DNA from: CAVVAL01 sp963742725 | Lineage (GTDB): Bacteria > Actinomycetota > Actinomycetes > Mycobacteriales > Cryptosporangiaceae | NCBI GenBank assembly: GCA_963742725.1 | Contig: CAVUMX010000001.1 | Location: 682,001 to 746,000, forward strand | DNA length: 64,000 nt | Direction: 5' to 3' | In this document: positions 37,479 to 46,729 of the stretch, piece by piece | Layout: every line of letters starts with the position of its first letter | Position numbering within the stretch: the first letter of the stretch is position 1 | Made by a program: the position numbers and the translations under genes | Notes under the pieces: model-generated | Told to the model about the DNA's origin: nothing | Database searches by the model: none | What the model saw: the letters and a program-made list of their open reading frames with translations, nothing else

Positions 37479-37562
37479 GTGCGGTCGCTCACACTCCGTT
37501 TCACTTGATCGTTACTCGCCGGTAACGTCCGGCCATCCCCAACGGCACGGAGGCAGGTCCCG

Positions 37563-38894
37563 ATGAAGGAAATTCTCGATGCGATCCTGAACGATCAGCT
37601 GGACACGATCGGTCAGCTTCCGGTGCCGGAGTCCTACCGTGGCGTGGTCGTCCGCAAGGAAGAGGCCGGCATGTTCGAGGGCGTCGCCAGCCGCGACAAG
37701 GACCCTCGCCAGTCGCTCCACGTCCAGGACGTGCCGACGCCCGAGCTGGGCCCGGGCGAGGCGCTGGTCGCCGTGATGGCCTCCGCGATCAACTACAACA
37801 CCGTCTGGACGTCGATCTTCGAGCCCGTGTCGACGTTCGGCTTCCTGGAGCGCTACGGCCGGCTCTCGCCGCTGTCGAAGCGCCACGACCTGCCGTACCA
37901 CGTGGTCGGCTCCGACCTGGCCGGCGTCGTCCTGCGGACCGGCCCCGGCGTCCACGCGTGGAAGCCCGGTGACGAGGTCGTCGCGCACTGCCTGTCCGTC
38001 GAGCTGGAGTCCCCGGACGGCCACAACGACACGATGCTCGACCCCCAGCAGCGGATCTGGGGCTTCGAGACGAACTTCGGCGGCCTGGCCGAGGTCGCGC
38101 TGGTCAAGTCGAACCAGCTGATGCCGAAGCCGACCCACCTGACCTGGGAGGAAGCGGCCAGCCCCGGCCTCGTCAACTCCACCGCGTACCGGCAGCTCAT
38201 CTCCAAGAACGGCGCGGGCGCCAAGCTGGGCGACGTCGTCCTGATCTGGGGTGCCTCGGGCGGCCTCGGCTCCTACGCCACGCAGATGGCACTCGGCGCG
38301 GGTGCGACGCCGGTGTGCGTCGTCTCGTCCGAGGACAAGGCCGACCTGTGCCGCAAGATGGGCGCCGAGCTGATCATCGACCGGTCCGCCGAGGGCTACA
38401 AGTTCTGGAAGGACGAGGAGACGCAGGACCCGAAGGAGTGGCAACGCTTCGGTAAGCGGATCCGCGAACTCACCGGCGGTGACGACCCCGACATCGTCTT
38501 CGAGCACCCCGGACGCGAGACGTTCGGCGCCAGCACCTACGTGGCACGCAAGGGCGGCACGATCGTCACCTGCGCGTCCACCAGCGGCTACATGCACCAG
38601 TACGACAACCGGTACCTGTGGATGAACCTCAAGCGAATCGTCGGCTCGCACTTCGCCAACTACCGCGAGGCGTGGGAGGCGAACCGCCTGATCCAGAAGG
38701 GCAAGATCCACCCCACGCTGTCGCGCACCTACGGCCTCGAGGACGTGGGCCAGGCCGCCTACGACGTCCACAAGAACCTGCACCAGGGCAAGGTCGGCGT
38801 GCTGGCGCTGGCGCCCGAAGCAGGCCTCGGTGTCCGTGACGTGGAGTTCCGCGCTCAGCACGATACCGCTATCAACCGGTTCCAGGCGGTCTGA
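37563..38894 (+). CDS. ccr: Crotonyl-CoA carboxylase/reductase
   Basis: A 443-residue MDR-family enzyme that reductively carboxylates crotonyl-CoA to ethylmalonyl-CoA with NADPH and CO2. The CO2-pocket residues known from Kitasatospora setae Ccr (N81, F170, E171, H365, from memory) appear at the same relative positions as Asn79 (INYNTVW), Phe168-Glu169 (IWGFETNFGG) and His363 (GSHFANYRE). The nucleotide loop is IWGASGGLGSYATQMA. With the epimerase, mutase, MeaB and thiolase it outlines an ethylmalonyl-CoA-type route. It is inserted between the epimerase and the filP/scy pair. Confidence 0.96.
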   Translation: MKEILDAILNDQLDTIGQLPVPESYRGVVVRKEEAGMFEGVASRDKDPRQSLHVQDVPTPELGPGEALVAVMASAINYNTVWTSIFEPVSTFGFLERYGRLSPLSKRHDLPYHVVGSDLAGVVLRTGPGVHAWKPGDEVVAHCLSVELESPDGHNDTMLDPQQRIWGFETNFGGLAEVALVKSNQLMPKPTHLTWEEAASPGLVNSTAYRQLISKNGAGAKLGDVVLIWGASGGLGSYATQMALGAGATPVCVVSSEDKADLCRKMGAELIIDRSAEGYKFWKDEETQDPKEWQRFGKRIRELTGGDDPDIVFEHPGRETFGASTYVARKGGTIVTCASTSGYMHQYDNRYLWMNLKRIVGSHFANYREAWEANRLIQKGKIHPTLSRTYGLEDVGQAAYDVHKNLHQGKVGVLALAPEAGLGVRDVEFRAQHDTAINRFQAV

Positions 38895-38939
38895 GACGGG
38901 ACGAAGGACGGCTAGAAGCGCCTCATCTGTTCTGCGATA

Positions 38940-40346
38940 GTGAACGCCATGCAGCCACCCTCCGAACAGTCCTCCATCTCGTTCTTCGACTCATCGTCGG
39001 GCAATCCCGACTTCACCATCGCCCTTCGCGGCTACGACCGTCACCAGGTCAACGAGCACCTGCAGCGGCTCTCCACCGAGCTGTCGCAGACCACCTCCGG
39101 CAAGGCGGAGGCGGAGCAGCGTCTCACCGACGCCCAGCACCGCCTCCGCTCCGTCGAGCAGCAGCTCAGCGGGCTCCAGCAGCAGCTGCGGTCCCAGCAG
39201 AAGCAGCTCCAGGAGAACCAGCGCCCGACGCTGTCCGGGCTCGGCACCCGCGTCGAGCAGCTGCTGCGCCTCGCCGAGGAGCAGGCCAACGAGCACAGCA
39301 GCGAGGCCGAGAAGAAGGCCGAGGAGACGCTGTCGGCCGCCCGGCTCAAGGCGCGCGAGCTCACGGAGAAGGCCCGCGCCGAGGCGGACGCCGTCAAGGT
39401 CGCCGCCGACCGCGAGGCCAGCGCCGCCAAGGACGCTGCCGAGCGCGACGCCGCCGAGATCCGCTCGGAGGTGACCCGCGAGGTCGACGCGCTGCGCGCC
39501 ACGGCCGACCGGGAGACCCGCCAGAGCCGCACGACCGCCGACCACGAGGTCGCCGAGCTCAAGGCCCGTGTACACCGTGAGGTGGCCCAGCTGCAGGCCA
39601 CCGCCGAGCGCGAGGCCACCCAGCTCCGGTCGACCGCCAAGTCGGAGACCGAACAGCTGCGGGCGAAGGTCAAGGGGGAGACCGACCAGCTCCGCGTGAC
39701 GGTCAAGAACGAGACCGACGTGCTCAAGGCCGAGGCGACCCGCGAGGCCGAGCAGAAGCGCGCCGAGGCCACCAAGATCCTCACCGAGGCCCGCGAGAAG
39801 CGTGACCGCGACCTCCAGGCCCTCGACCTGACCCTCGCCGAGCGGCGCGAGAAGGCCGAGCAGGAGGAGTCGCAGCGGCACGCCACGGCGGTCGCCGAGA
39901 CCCAGAAGCTGGTCGCCGAGGCAGAGCAGCGCGCCCGCGCCGCCGAGTCCCGCGCCCGCGAGGTCGAGGCGCACACCGAGTCCCGCCGCAAGGCCGCCGA
40001 GGCCCAGGCCAAGGACATCGTGGACAAGGCCCGCGCGCTCGCGGAGAAGACCACCAGCGAGGCCAAGTCCGACGCAGAGCGGCTCGTCTTCGACGCGAAG
40101 ACCAACGCGGAGCAGACCACGACGGCCGCGAAGCGCCAGGTCGCCGAGCTGACCAAGCAGCGCGATGCCATCACCAGCCAGCTGGGGCAGCTGCGGGAGA
40201 TGCTCGCCGGTCTGGTCGGCGGGGGTGCGGCCGCGGCCGCCGCCCCGGCTGCGATGAAGGCCATGGCCACGGTGGAGAAGGACACGGCCGACTTCGACAC
40301 CGATTCGTCGGCGGCCAGCGCGAACGGGACCAGCGGCAAACGCTGA
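38940..40346 (+). CDS. filP: FilP-like coiled-coil cytoskeletal protein
   Basis: A 468-residue protein, longer than Streptomyces FilP (about 310). The N-terminal short module FTIALRGYDRHQVNEHLQRL resembles the start of FilP and DivIVA-type proteins. It is followed by a short heptad coil, the conserved SGLGTRVEQLLRLAEEQANE, and a long coiled coil. Residues 147-278 are twelve consecutive 11-residue repeats of the type RExxxLRxTAx. The end LTKQRDAITSQLGQLREMLAG also matches FilP, followed by an Ala/Gly tail. GTG at 38940 or ATG at 38949 may be the start; gatagt near 38935-38940 could be a -10 box of a leaderless message at the ATG. It lies just upstream of the scy-like gene. Confidence 0.87.
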   Translation: MNAMQPPSEQSSISFFDSSSGNPDFTIALRGYDRHQVNEHLQRLSTELSQTTSGKAEAEQRLTDAQHRLRSVEQQLSGLQQQLRSQQKQLQENQRPTLSGLGTRVEQLLRLAEEQANEHSSEAEKKAEETLSAARLKARELTEKARAEADAVKVAADREASAAKDAAERDAAEIRSEVTREVDALRATADRETRQSRTTADHEVAELKARVHREVAQLQATAEREATQLRSTAKSETEQLRAKVKGETDQLRVTVKNETDVLKAEATREAEQKRAEATKILTEAREKRDRDLQALDLTLAERREKAEQEESQRHATAVAETQKLVAEAEQRARAAESRAREVEAHTESRRKAAEAQAKDIVDKARALAEKTTSEAKSDAERLVFDAKTNAEQTTTAAKRQVAELTKQRDAITSQLGQLREMLAGLVGGGAAAAAAPAAMKAMATVEKDTADFDTDSSAASANGTSGKR

Positions 40347-40418
40347 CCGGAGAGCATTCCTGGTGGGCGCGGCTCACTCGACCCCGAGTGAGCCGCACGA
40401 GCGTGTGAGTATGAGTGC

Positions 40419-43400
40419 ATGGCGCAGGAGGACGAGTACGACCTCTTCCACATGAACGACGGCAGCCCGCAGGCGCAGTCGTTCGATGTCGTGCTGCGCG
40501 GATACGACCGCCGGCAGGTGGAAGAGACCCTCGCCAACGTCGATCAGAACCTTCAATCGCTGGCTGCAGACCGCGATGCCGCGTACGCCCAGGCCCAGGC
40601 GTACGCGGCACAGGTTCAGCGGCTGCAGAGCGAGGTCTACGCGCTGCGCCAGCAGATCGCGGCGATCCAGGGCCCGGCGGCGCAGGCGGCCGCCAAGATC
40701 GAGCAGATGCTCACGCTCGCGCGCGACGACGCCGAGCAGCTCCGTGCCGAGGCCGAGGAGGAGCTGGCCACGGCCCGCACCGAGGCCCGGACGATCGTGG
40801 AACGCGCCGAGGACGAGGCGCAGCAGATCTCCGACGAACTCGACGACGTCCTGTCCGACCGCAAGGCCGCCGCCGAGCAGAACCTCCTGGAACGGCTCCA
40901 GGCCCTGCGGGACCAGCTGGACGAGGAAGAGGCCGAGGCGGGCAAGGCCCTCGCCGCGGCCGAACGCACGATCACGACGGCCGAGCAGGCCCGCGCCGAA
41001 GCGGAGCAGCAGGCCGTCACGCTGCGCGCCGAGGCCCAGGCCGAGGCCGACCGTCTCACCAGCACCGCGGCGGCGCAGGCCGAGCGGGTCACGACCGAGG
41101 CCAACGCGGCCGCCGAACAGACCACCGCCGAAGCGGACGCGACGGCGCAGCGCGTCACCGCCGAGGCGAACGCCGCCGTCGAGCGGCTCACCGGCGACGC
41201 CGACGCCAGGGCGGAGCGGGTCACGACCGAGGCCGACCGTTATGTCGCCCGGGTGACCGCCGAGGCCGAGGCCACGGCCACGCGGCTCACCAGCGAGGCG
41301 AAGGCCGAGGCTGAGCGCGTCACCCGCGAGGCGACCAGCACGGCCGAGCGCGTCACGAGCGAGGCGAACAGCCGGGCCGAGCAGGTCACGCGCGAGGCCG
41401 ACAGCCGGGCCGCACGGGTGACGAGCGAGGCGAACGCGCTGGCGGAACGCCTGGTCACCGAGGCCGAGCAGGCCGCAACGACCGCCAGGACCGAAGCACG
41501 CGACCTGGCCGAGCGGCTGGTCGCCGAGGCTACCGCGGAGTCGGAGCGGCTGGTCCGCGAGCCGCGTGCCGCCGCCGAACAGCTCACCGCCGTGGCGCGC
41601 GAAGAAGCGGCAAAGCTCCAGGCGGACGCCGCTGCGACCGCGACCCGTCTCACCAGCGAGGCCGCCGCCGCCGCGAAGCGGATGACGTCCGAGGCCGAGG
41701 CGGAGGCCACCCGGGTCCGCACGGAGGCCGCCGAGACCGCGCGCACGCTCGTGGCCGAGGCCGAAGCGACCGCCGCCCGCGTCACCACCGAAGCGCGGGA
41801 GGTCGCCGAGCGCACGACCAGGTCGGCGACCGAGCAGGCCGAACGCCTCACCGGCGACGCCGACACCCACGCCAAGCGGACCCGCGCCGAGACCGACGCG
41901 GCCGTCCGCCGCCTCACCAGCGAGGCGGAAGCGCAGGCCGAGCGGGTCACCCGGGAGGCCGACGAGGCTGCCCGGATCGCCACCGAGACCGCGAACGCCG
42001 AGGCCGAACGGCTGGTCGCCGACGCGGCAGCCGAGGCCCAGCGCGTCACAGCGGAGGCTCATGACACGGCCGAGCGCGTCACGACGGGCGCCAACACACT
42101 CGCCGAGCAGCTCGCGGCCAACGCCACCCAGTCGGCGGAGCAGGTCAAGGCCAAGGCCGAGGCCGAGGCACGCCGCCTCACGGTGAGCGCCGAGACCACC
42201 GCCGAACGGGTCACCGCACAGGCCGACGACGCCGCCACCCGGGTCCGGACCGAAGCCGACGCGTACGCCGCCCGGGTCACCGGCGAGGCCACGACCAACG
42301 CCGAACAGGCCACCACCGACGCGGACGGCTACGCGACCCGCGTCAAGGCCGAGGCCGACGCCACCGCCGAGCGGGTCAGCGCGGAGGCCAGGGCCGCGGC
42401 CGACCAGGTCACGGCCGAGGCGAACGCCCTGGCCGAGCAGGTCACCACGACCGCGCGGGAAACCGCCGACCGGGTGAAGACCGAGGCCACGGCGCTGGCC
42501 GAGCGGGTCAGGTCCGAGGCTGACGCCGACGCCCAACAGGTACGCGCCGAGGCCGAGCAGGCCGCACGGACCATCCGCGCGGACGCCGAGAAGGCCGCCG
42601 AACGTGTCCTCCCGGACGCCGTGGCCGCCGCCACCCGCCTCACCGCCGAGGCCGAGGACGCCGCGCGTCAGGTCACGTCCGACGCCGCCACCGAGGCCGA
42701 GCGGATCATCCAGGAGGCCGTCACCGAGGCCGACCAGGTCACCACAGAGGCGAACGACTACGCCGAACGGCTCACCCGCGAGGCCGAGGAGAGCGCCACC
42801 CGCATCCGCACGGACGCCGAGCAGCACGCGGAGAAGCTCACCACCAGCACGAACCAGAACAGCAAGGCCACCCTCGACGCGAGCAAGGCGCTCGCCGAAC
42901 GGATGGTCAGCGAGGCGACGTCCGAGGCGAACTCGATCCGCTCCGACCTCTCGCGGCTCACCGAGCAGCGTGACGGCATCACCGCGCAGCTCACGCGGAT
43001 GCGCGAGATGCTCTCCGGCGGCGCCGGCTTCGCGATGCCGGCGCTCGACCTGAGCGCGGTCATGGCCGACCCGCCCGCGGACGCCGAGGAACCGCCGGCC
43101 GCCCGCGCTGAGACGCCCCCGGGTGACGACGCGCTGGAGACGATCGAGTACGACTCCCCGGTCGCCCAGGCGATCGTGACCGCCGCGAACGAGGTCCCGG
43201 AGACGCCGCCGGCCAAGCCCAAGCCGACGGACCTGCCCAAGCCGACCGACCTGCCCAAGCTGACCGGCACGCCGAAGCCGGGCAGCGCACCGAAGCCCAC
43301 CGAGCCCGGTGGACCGGCCCCCAGGCCCGGCCCACCGGCCAAGCCCGGCACCTCAGCCAAGTCCGACCCGCCTCCCAAGCCCGGCCCACCTGCCAAGTCC

Positions 43401-44513
43401 GACTCGCCTGCCAAGCCCGGCCCGACGACCAACACCGGCCCCACGGCCAACGCGCCGGCCGACACCGGCGGCCCCACGGCCAACGCAGGCTCGACGTCAC
43501 AGCAGGGCCTGGCCCACAAGCCCGACCCGCCAGCGGGCCCGAAGTCAGATCCACCACCCCCGGCGGGCCCCACCGCTTCGGCCGGCGCCCCGAAGGGCGA
43601 CACGAACCGGCCGTCGACATCGATCCCGACGCTGTCCGACATCGGCCTGACGTTGACGCCCGCGCTGCCGTACATGCAGACGGCGAAGGGATCGGACGAG
43701 GACACCGACCTCGCGTCGCTGATCGCCCGCCTGACCCGTCCGGCGCCGACCCCGCCGCAGGGGAAGCCGCAGCCGGGAGCACCGAGCCAGCCCACCGACA
43801 CGAAGCAGACGAACGGCACCGCCGACCAACCCCCGGACGGCGAGGACGACGAGCCACGGGGCCGGCGCGGTCCCGGCGGCCCGACCGCCGCCCTCCCGGA
43901 CGAGCCGGGCCAGCTCCTGAGTCGTATCCGCAGCTCAGGCATGGTTCTTACCGGCACGGACAGCGGCACCGGCACGAACGGGAACGGCACGAGCCTCGCC
44001 GACCCGGCGCCGACCAGCCAGCCCGGTGGCCGCTCCGGCCCGTCCGCGCACGTCAGCGCCGACGTCTCAGGGCAGGGCGTGAGCACCACCCAGAGCCTCG
44101 GGCACGCGACGAGCCCGAGCACCATGCTCACGGCACATCCGCAGATCCCGGCGCGGGCGACCAGCGCGGAGTCCATCCCGGACGCGCGGCCCAAGCCGAA
44201 GCCGAGCCCCCGCCGCCGCGCAGCCGCCGACGACGCCGCCGCCTCCGACCCGCGCGGCGCCGACCACCGCCAAACCGACCAGCGCGGCCCCGACCCGCGC
44301 GGCGCCGACCAGTCCGGAACCGCGCCCACCGCCAGCCAGCGCGCCGGCGAAACCGCAGCCGGTGCCACCACCGAGGACGCCCCCGAGACCCCGAGCAAGC
44401 CGGGCAGCAGGCTGCGGGACGCCGACCAGGGCACCAGCTGGTGGACGCCGAGGATCCTGATCGACGACGACCCGTCCGACGGGAATTCGGAGAAGCCCCG
44501 CGACCGCTCGTGA
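40419..44513 (+). CDS. scy: Scy-like giant coiled-coil polarity protein
   Basis: A 1,364-residue protein. The N-terminus has the same short module as FilP (FDVVLRGYDRRQVEETLANV), then a helical part to about residue 220. Residues 221-836 consist of 56 unbroken 11-residue repeats with consensus AERVTxEAxAx. A FilP-like closing segment (LTEQRDGITAQLTRMREML) follows near residue 860. The last 450 residues are Pro/Lys/Thr-rich and probably disordered. In Streptomyces, Scy organises the tip polarisome and recruits DivIVA and FilP. Codon use matches the neighbours. The two genes are on one strand, 72 bp apart. The glycine/leucine-rich reverse-strand frames here are shadows of the repeats. Confidence 0.88.
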   Translation: MAQEDEYDLFHMNDGSPQAQSFDVVLRGYDRRQVEETLANVDQNLQSLAADRDAAYAQAQAYAAQVQRLQSEVYALRQQIAAIQGPAAQAAAKIEQMLTLARDDAEQLRAEAEEELATARTEARTIVERAEDEAQQISDELDDVLSDRKAAAEQNLLERLQALRDQLDEEEAEAGKALAAAERTITTAEQARAEAEQQAVTLRAEAQAEADRLTSTAAAQAERVTTEANAAAEQTTAEADATAQRVTAEANAAVERLTGDADARAERVTTEADRYVARVTAEAEATATRLTSEAKAEAERVTREATSTAERVTSEANSRAEQVTREADSRAARVTSEANALAERLVTEAEQAATTARTEARDLAERLVAEATAESERLVREPRAAAEQLTAVAREEAAKLQADAAATATRLTSEAAAAAKRMTSEAEAEATRVRTEAAETARTLVAEAEATAARVTTEAREVAERTTRSATEQAERLTGDADTHAKRTRAETDAAVRRLTSEAEAQAERVTREADEAARIATETANAEAERLVADAAAEAQRVTAEAHDTAERVTTGANTLAEQLAANATQSAEQVKAKAEAEARRLTVSAETTAERVTAQADDAATRVRTEADAYAARVTGEATTNAEQATTDADGYATRVKAEADATAERVSAEARAAADQVTAEANALAEQVTTTARETADRVKTEATALAERVRSEADADAQQVRAEAEQAARTIRADAEKAAERVLPDAVAAATRLTAEAEDAARQVTSDAATEAERIIQEAVTEADQVTTEANDYAERLTREAEESATRIRTDAEQHAEKLTTSTNQNSKATLDASKALAERMVSEATSEANSIRSDLSRLTEQRDGITAQLTRMREMLSGGAGFAMPALDLSAVMADPPADAEEPPAARAETPPGDDALETIEYDSPVAQAIVTAANEVPETPPAKPKPTDLPKPTDLPKLTGTPKPGSAPKPTEPGGPAPRPGPPAKPGTSAKSDPPPKPGPPAKSDSPAKPGPTTNTGPTANAPADTGGPTANAGSTSQQGLAHKPDPPAGPKSDPPPPAGPTASAGAPKGDTNRPSTSIPTLSDIGLTLTPALPYMQTAKGSDEDTDLASLIARLTRPAPTPPQGKPQPGAPSQPTDTKQTNGTADQPPDGEDDEPRGRRGPGGPTAALPDEPGQLLSRIRSSGMVLTGTDSGTGTNGNGTSLADPAPTSQPGGRSGPSAHVSADVSGQGVSTTQSLGHATSPSTMLTAHPQIPARATSAESIPDARPKPKPSPRRRAAADDAAASDPRGADHRQTDQRGPDPRGADQSGTAPTASQRAGETAAGATTEDAPETPSKPGSRLRDADQGTSWWTPRILIDDDPSDGNSEKPRDRS

Positions 44514-44564
44514 CACCGCCCCGTAGGCTGCCGATGCCAGGTACGCAGCGTGAGGGGGACGGGA

Positions 44565-45839
44565 ATGGCCGCGCAGGGAAAAGAGCCGACGGCAGCACCG
44601 GACAACCCTGACGCTCCCCCGAAAGACAGCGCGACGGCCAGCCCCACGCCGAAAGACGCGGCCGACGTCGGCGGCGAAACCGCCGATGGCGCCCTCCGCG
44701 CCGAAACCGCCGACGCCCTCGGCGACATCGCGCACGCGGTCGAGGATGCGCGCGAGGCGATCCTCAAGCCGGGCCTGGAGGCCCCCGCGAGCAGGTTCGG
44801 CAAGCGGGGCAAGCCGCTGGACCGCTACTCGCCGTTCTTCGTCGGATTCACCGGTGCGCTGGGCGTGCTGGCGGCGTGGACGGTCTACAAGGCTTTCCTG
44901 AGTGTCTGGTCGATCCTGCTGCTGATCCTGGTGGCGGTCTTCCTGGCGATCGGGCTGAACCCGGCGGTGGTCCGGCTGAAGGGCTGGGGGATGCGCCGCG
45001 GGTTCGCGGTGGCGCTGGTGGGCCTGCTGGCGGTCGGTGCGGTCACCGGCATGATCTTCGCCCTGGCGCCGCCGATCGTGGAGCAGACGGACGGCCTGGG
45101 CACGGCCCTCCCCGGCTACATCGACGATCTGAAGAAGAACCAGGTCCTCAACGACCTGAACGAGCGGTTCGACCTGCTCGACAAGCTCAAGACGGCGTCG
45201 ACCGGCGAGAACGCGTCGAAGGCGGTCGGCGGCGTGCTGGGCGGCGTCGGCATCGTCCTCGGGACGCTGTTCAACATCATCACCGGCCTGATCCTGATGT
45301 TCTACTTCCTGGCGTCGTTCGACCGGCTCAAGGCCGGCGGCTACCGGCTGGTCCCGGCGTCGCGCCGGGAGCGCACCCAGGCGCTCGGCGACGAGATGCT
45401 GGCCCGGGTCGGCAGCTACCTGTCCGGGGCGGTGATCATCGCGTTCATCGCGGGCATCTCGTCGTTCACGTTCATGTGGATCACGGACATCCCGTACCCG
45501 TTCGCGCTGGCCCTGGTCGTGGCCATCCTGGACCTGATCCCCCAGGTCGGTGCGACGCTCGGTGCGGTCGTCGTGGTGATCGTGGCGTTCTTCGTGTCGG
45601 TGCCGGTCGGCGTCGCGGCGCTCGTGTTCTTCGTCGCCTACCAGCAGCTGGAGAACTGGATCATCTATCCGTGGGTGATGCGGAGGTCGGTGAACGTGTC
45701 CGACCTCGCGGCGATCGTGTCCGTGCTGATCGGCGCGTCGCTACTGGGCATCATCGGAGCATTGCTCGCGATCCCGGTGTGCGCCGCCGTCCAGCTGATC
45801 GTCCGCGAGGTCGTCTTCCCACGCCAGGACGCCGTCTAG
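44565..45839 (+). CDS. AI-2E family transporter (PerM-like)
   Basis: A 424-residue membrane protein. About 85 residues of acidic cytoplasmic N-terminus precede eight or so helices. Family segments are VFLAIGLNPAVVRL, the central helix pair with ITGLILMFYFLASF, and the C-terminal YPFALALVVAILDLIPQVGATLGAV and NWIIYPWVMRRSVNVSDL. Members include the AI-2 exporter TqsA and Na+/H+ antiporters, so the substrate stays open. The ATG at 44565 is preceded by gaggggg. It follows the scy-like gene by 51 bp and may be co-transcribed. Confidence 0.9.
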   Translation: MAAQGKEPTAAPDNPDAPPKDSATASPTPKDAADVGGETADGALRAETADALGDIAHAVEDAREAILKPGLEAPASRFGKRGKPLDRYSPFFVGFTGALGVLAAWTVYKAFLSVWSILLLILVAVFLAIGLNPAVVRLKGWGMRRGFAVALVGLLAVGAVTGMIFALAPPIVEQTDGLGTALPGYIDDLKKNQVLNDLNERFDLLDKLKTASTGENASKAVGGVLGGVGIVLGTLFNIITGLILMFYFLASFDRLKAGGYRLVPASRRERTQALGDEMLARVGSYLSGAVIIAFIAGISSFTFMWITDIPYPFALALVVAILDLIPQVGATLGAVVVVIVAFFVSVPVGVAALVFFVAYQQLENWIIYPWVMRRSVNVSDLAAIVSVLIGASLLGIIGALLAIPVCAAVQLIVREVVFPRQDAV

Positions 45840-45843
45840 GCGC

Positions 45844-46635
45844 CTAGATCTCCGCCAGGAACGCCGTCACGGCGGCGTTGAACGCGGCCGGGTCCTCGAT
45901 GGCCGACAGATGGCCCGCGCCCGCCAGCGTCACGAGCTGGCTCTTCGGCAGCGCCTCCGCCATCGCCTCGGCTTCGGGCAGCGGCATGAGCTGGTCCTCC
46001 TCGCCGGCGATGACCAGCGCGGGCACGGTCACGGCCCGCAGCGTGTCGAACGAGTCCGGCCGGGCGGCCATGGCCCGCTGCGCCCACGCCACGGCGTTCG
46101 CCGGGGCCTGCTGCACGAGAGCACGGACGCCAGCGGCCACGTCAGGCCGGCTGGCGAACGTCGTGGCGCCGAGCAGCTTCGGGTACACCTCGTCCAGCAG
46201 CAGCTCGGACGACCCCGCCGCCATCACCGCCGCCGCGATCCGCTCGCGGTTGGCCGCGGCCGCCTCGGGGTCGGCGCTGGCCTTGGTGTTCGCGAGGATC
46301 AGCGCCTTGACCCGTTCGGGGTGTCGCTTGAGGAGCGCCATCGCGACGTACCCGCCCATCGACAGGCCGCCCACGACCACCTGGTCGAGGCCGAGCTTGT
46401 CGAGGAACCGCACCAGGTCGTCGGCGACCGTGGCCAGCGACGGTTTCGCCAGCGAAGCCGGGTCACCGCCAGCCGGGGTGCCGCCGAATCCGCGCTGGTC
46501 AGGGGTGATGACGCGACACCGCGCGGCCAGTTCGGCGCGCTGCGCCGCCCACATGGCCGACGACAGGGGGAACGCGTGCAGCAGGACGACGGGCAGCCCC
46601 TCGCCCGCTTCCTCGTAGTGAAGGGCAACGGTCAT
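45844..46635 (-). CDS. Alpha/beta-fold hydrolase
   Basis: A 263-residue hydrolase. The nucleophile elbow GGLSMGGYVAM (serine near residue 95), the oxyanion HAFPLSS segment, the acid in GEEDQLMPL and the histidine in AGAGHLSAIEDP complete the triad. The ATG at 46635 gives MTVALHYEEAGEG, with an optional in-frame upstream Met without ribosome site. It resembles 3-oxoadipate enol-lactonase-like and other small esterases. The stop is 5 bp from the convergent transporter stop. Substrate unknown. Confidence 0.88.
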   Translation of the reverse strand: MTVALHYEEAGEGLPVVLLHAFPLSSAMWAAQRAELAARCRVITPDQRGFGGTPAGGDPASLAKPSLATVADDLVRFLDKLGLDQVVVGGLSMGGYVAMALLKRHPERVKALILANTKASADPEAAAANRERIAAAVMAAGSSELLLDEVYPKLLGATTFASRPDVAAGVRALVQQAPANAVAWAQRAMAARPDSFDTLRAVTVPALVIAGEEDQLMPLPEAEAMAEALPKSQLVTLAGAGHLSAIEDPAAFNAAVTAFLAEI

Positions 46636-46659
46636 CCTGTGACCGTACCCTCGTAAACC

Positions 46660-46679
46660 CCTGAAACCTTTCATTCAGG
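46660..46679. promoter_or_regulatory. Small palindrome upstream of the hydrolase gene
   Basis: CCTGAA and TTCAGG in inverted orientation around acctttca, 25 bp before the hydrolase ATG. This region must hold its promoter. An operator role is possible but weakly supported. Confidence 0.3.
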
Positions 46680-46691
46680 ACGCCCGGCAGG

Positions 46692-46709
46692 CCGGCGAAC
46701 TTACGCCGG
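46692..46709 (-). terminator. Hairpin after the hydrolase/SDR operon
   Basis: ccggcg and cgccgg paired around aactta, about 20 bp beyond the SDR stop codon on the minus strand. It is GC-rich without a U-tract, as is common for actinobacterial terminators. Moderate support only. Confidence 0.35.
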
Positions 46710-46729
46710 GCCGCCTGGCGCGAGAGCGG

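Noticed and set aside
40374..42827. A glycine/leucine-rich 817-codon minus-strand frame resembling a PE-PGRS-like protein
   Set aside because: It is the reverse reading of the 33-bp repeats coding for the Scy hendecads; the resemblance is an artefact of repeat composition.
41079..42926. 33-bp periodic DNA considered as a CRISPR or minisatellite
   Set aside because: Units vary at synonymous positions and keep a protein pattern without spacers; it is coding sequence.
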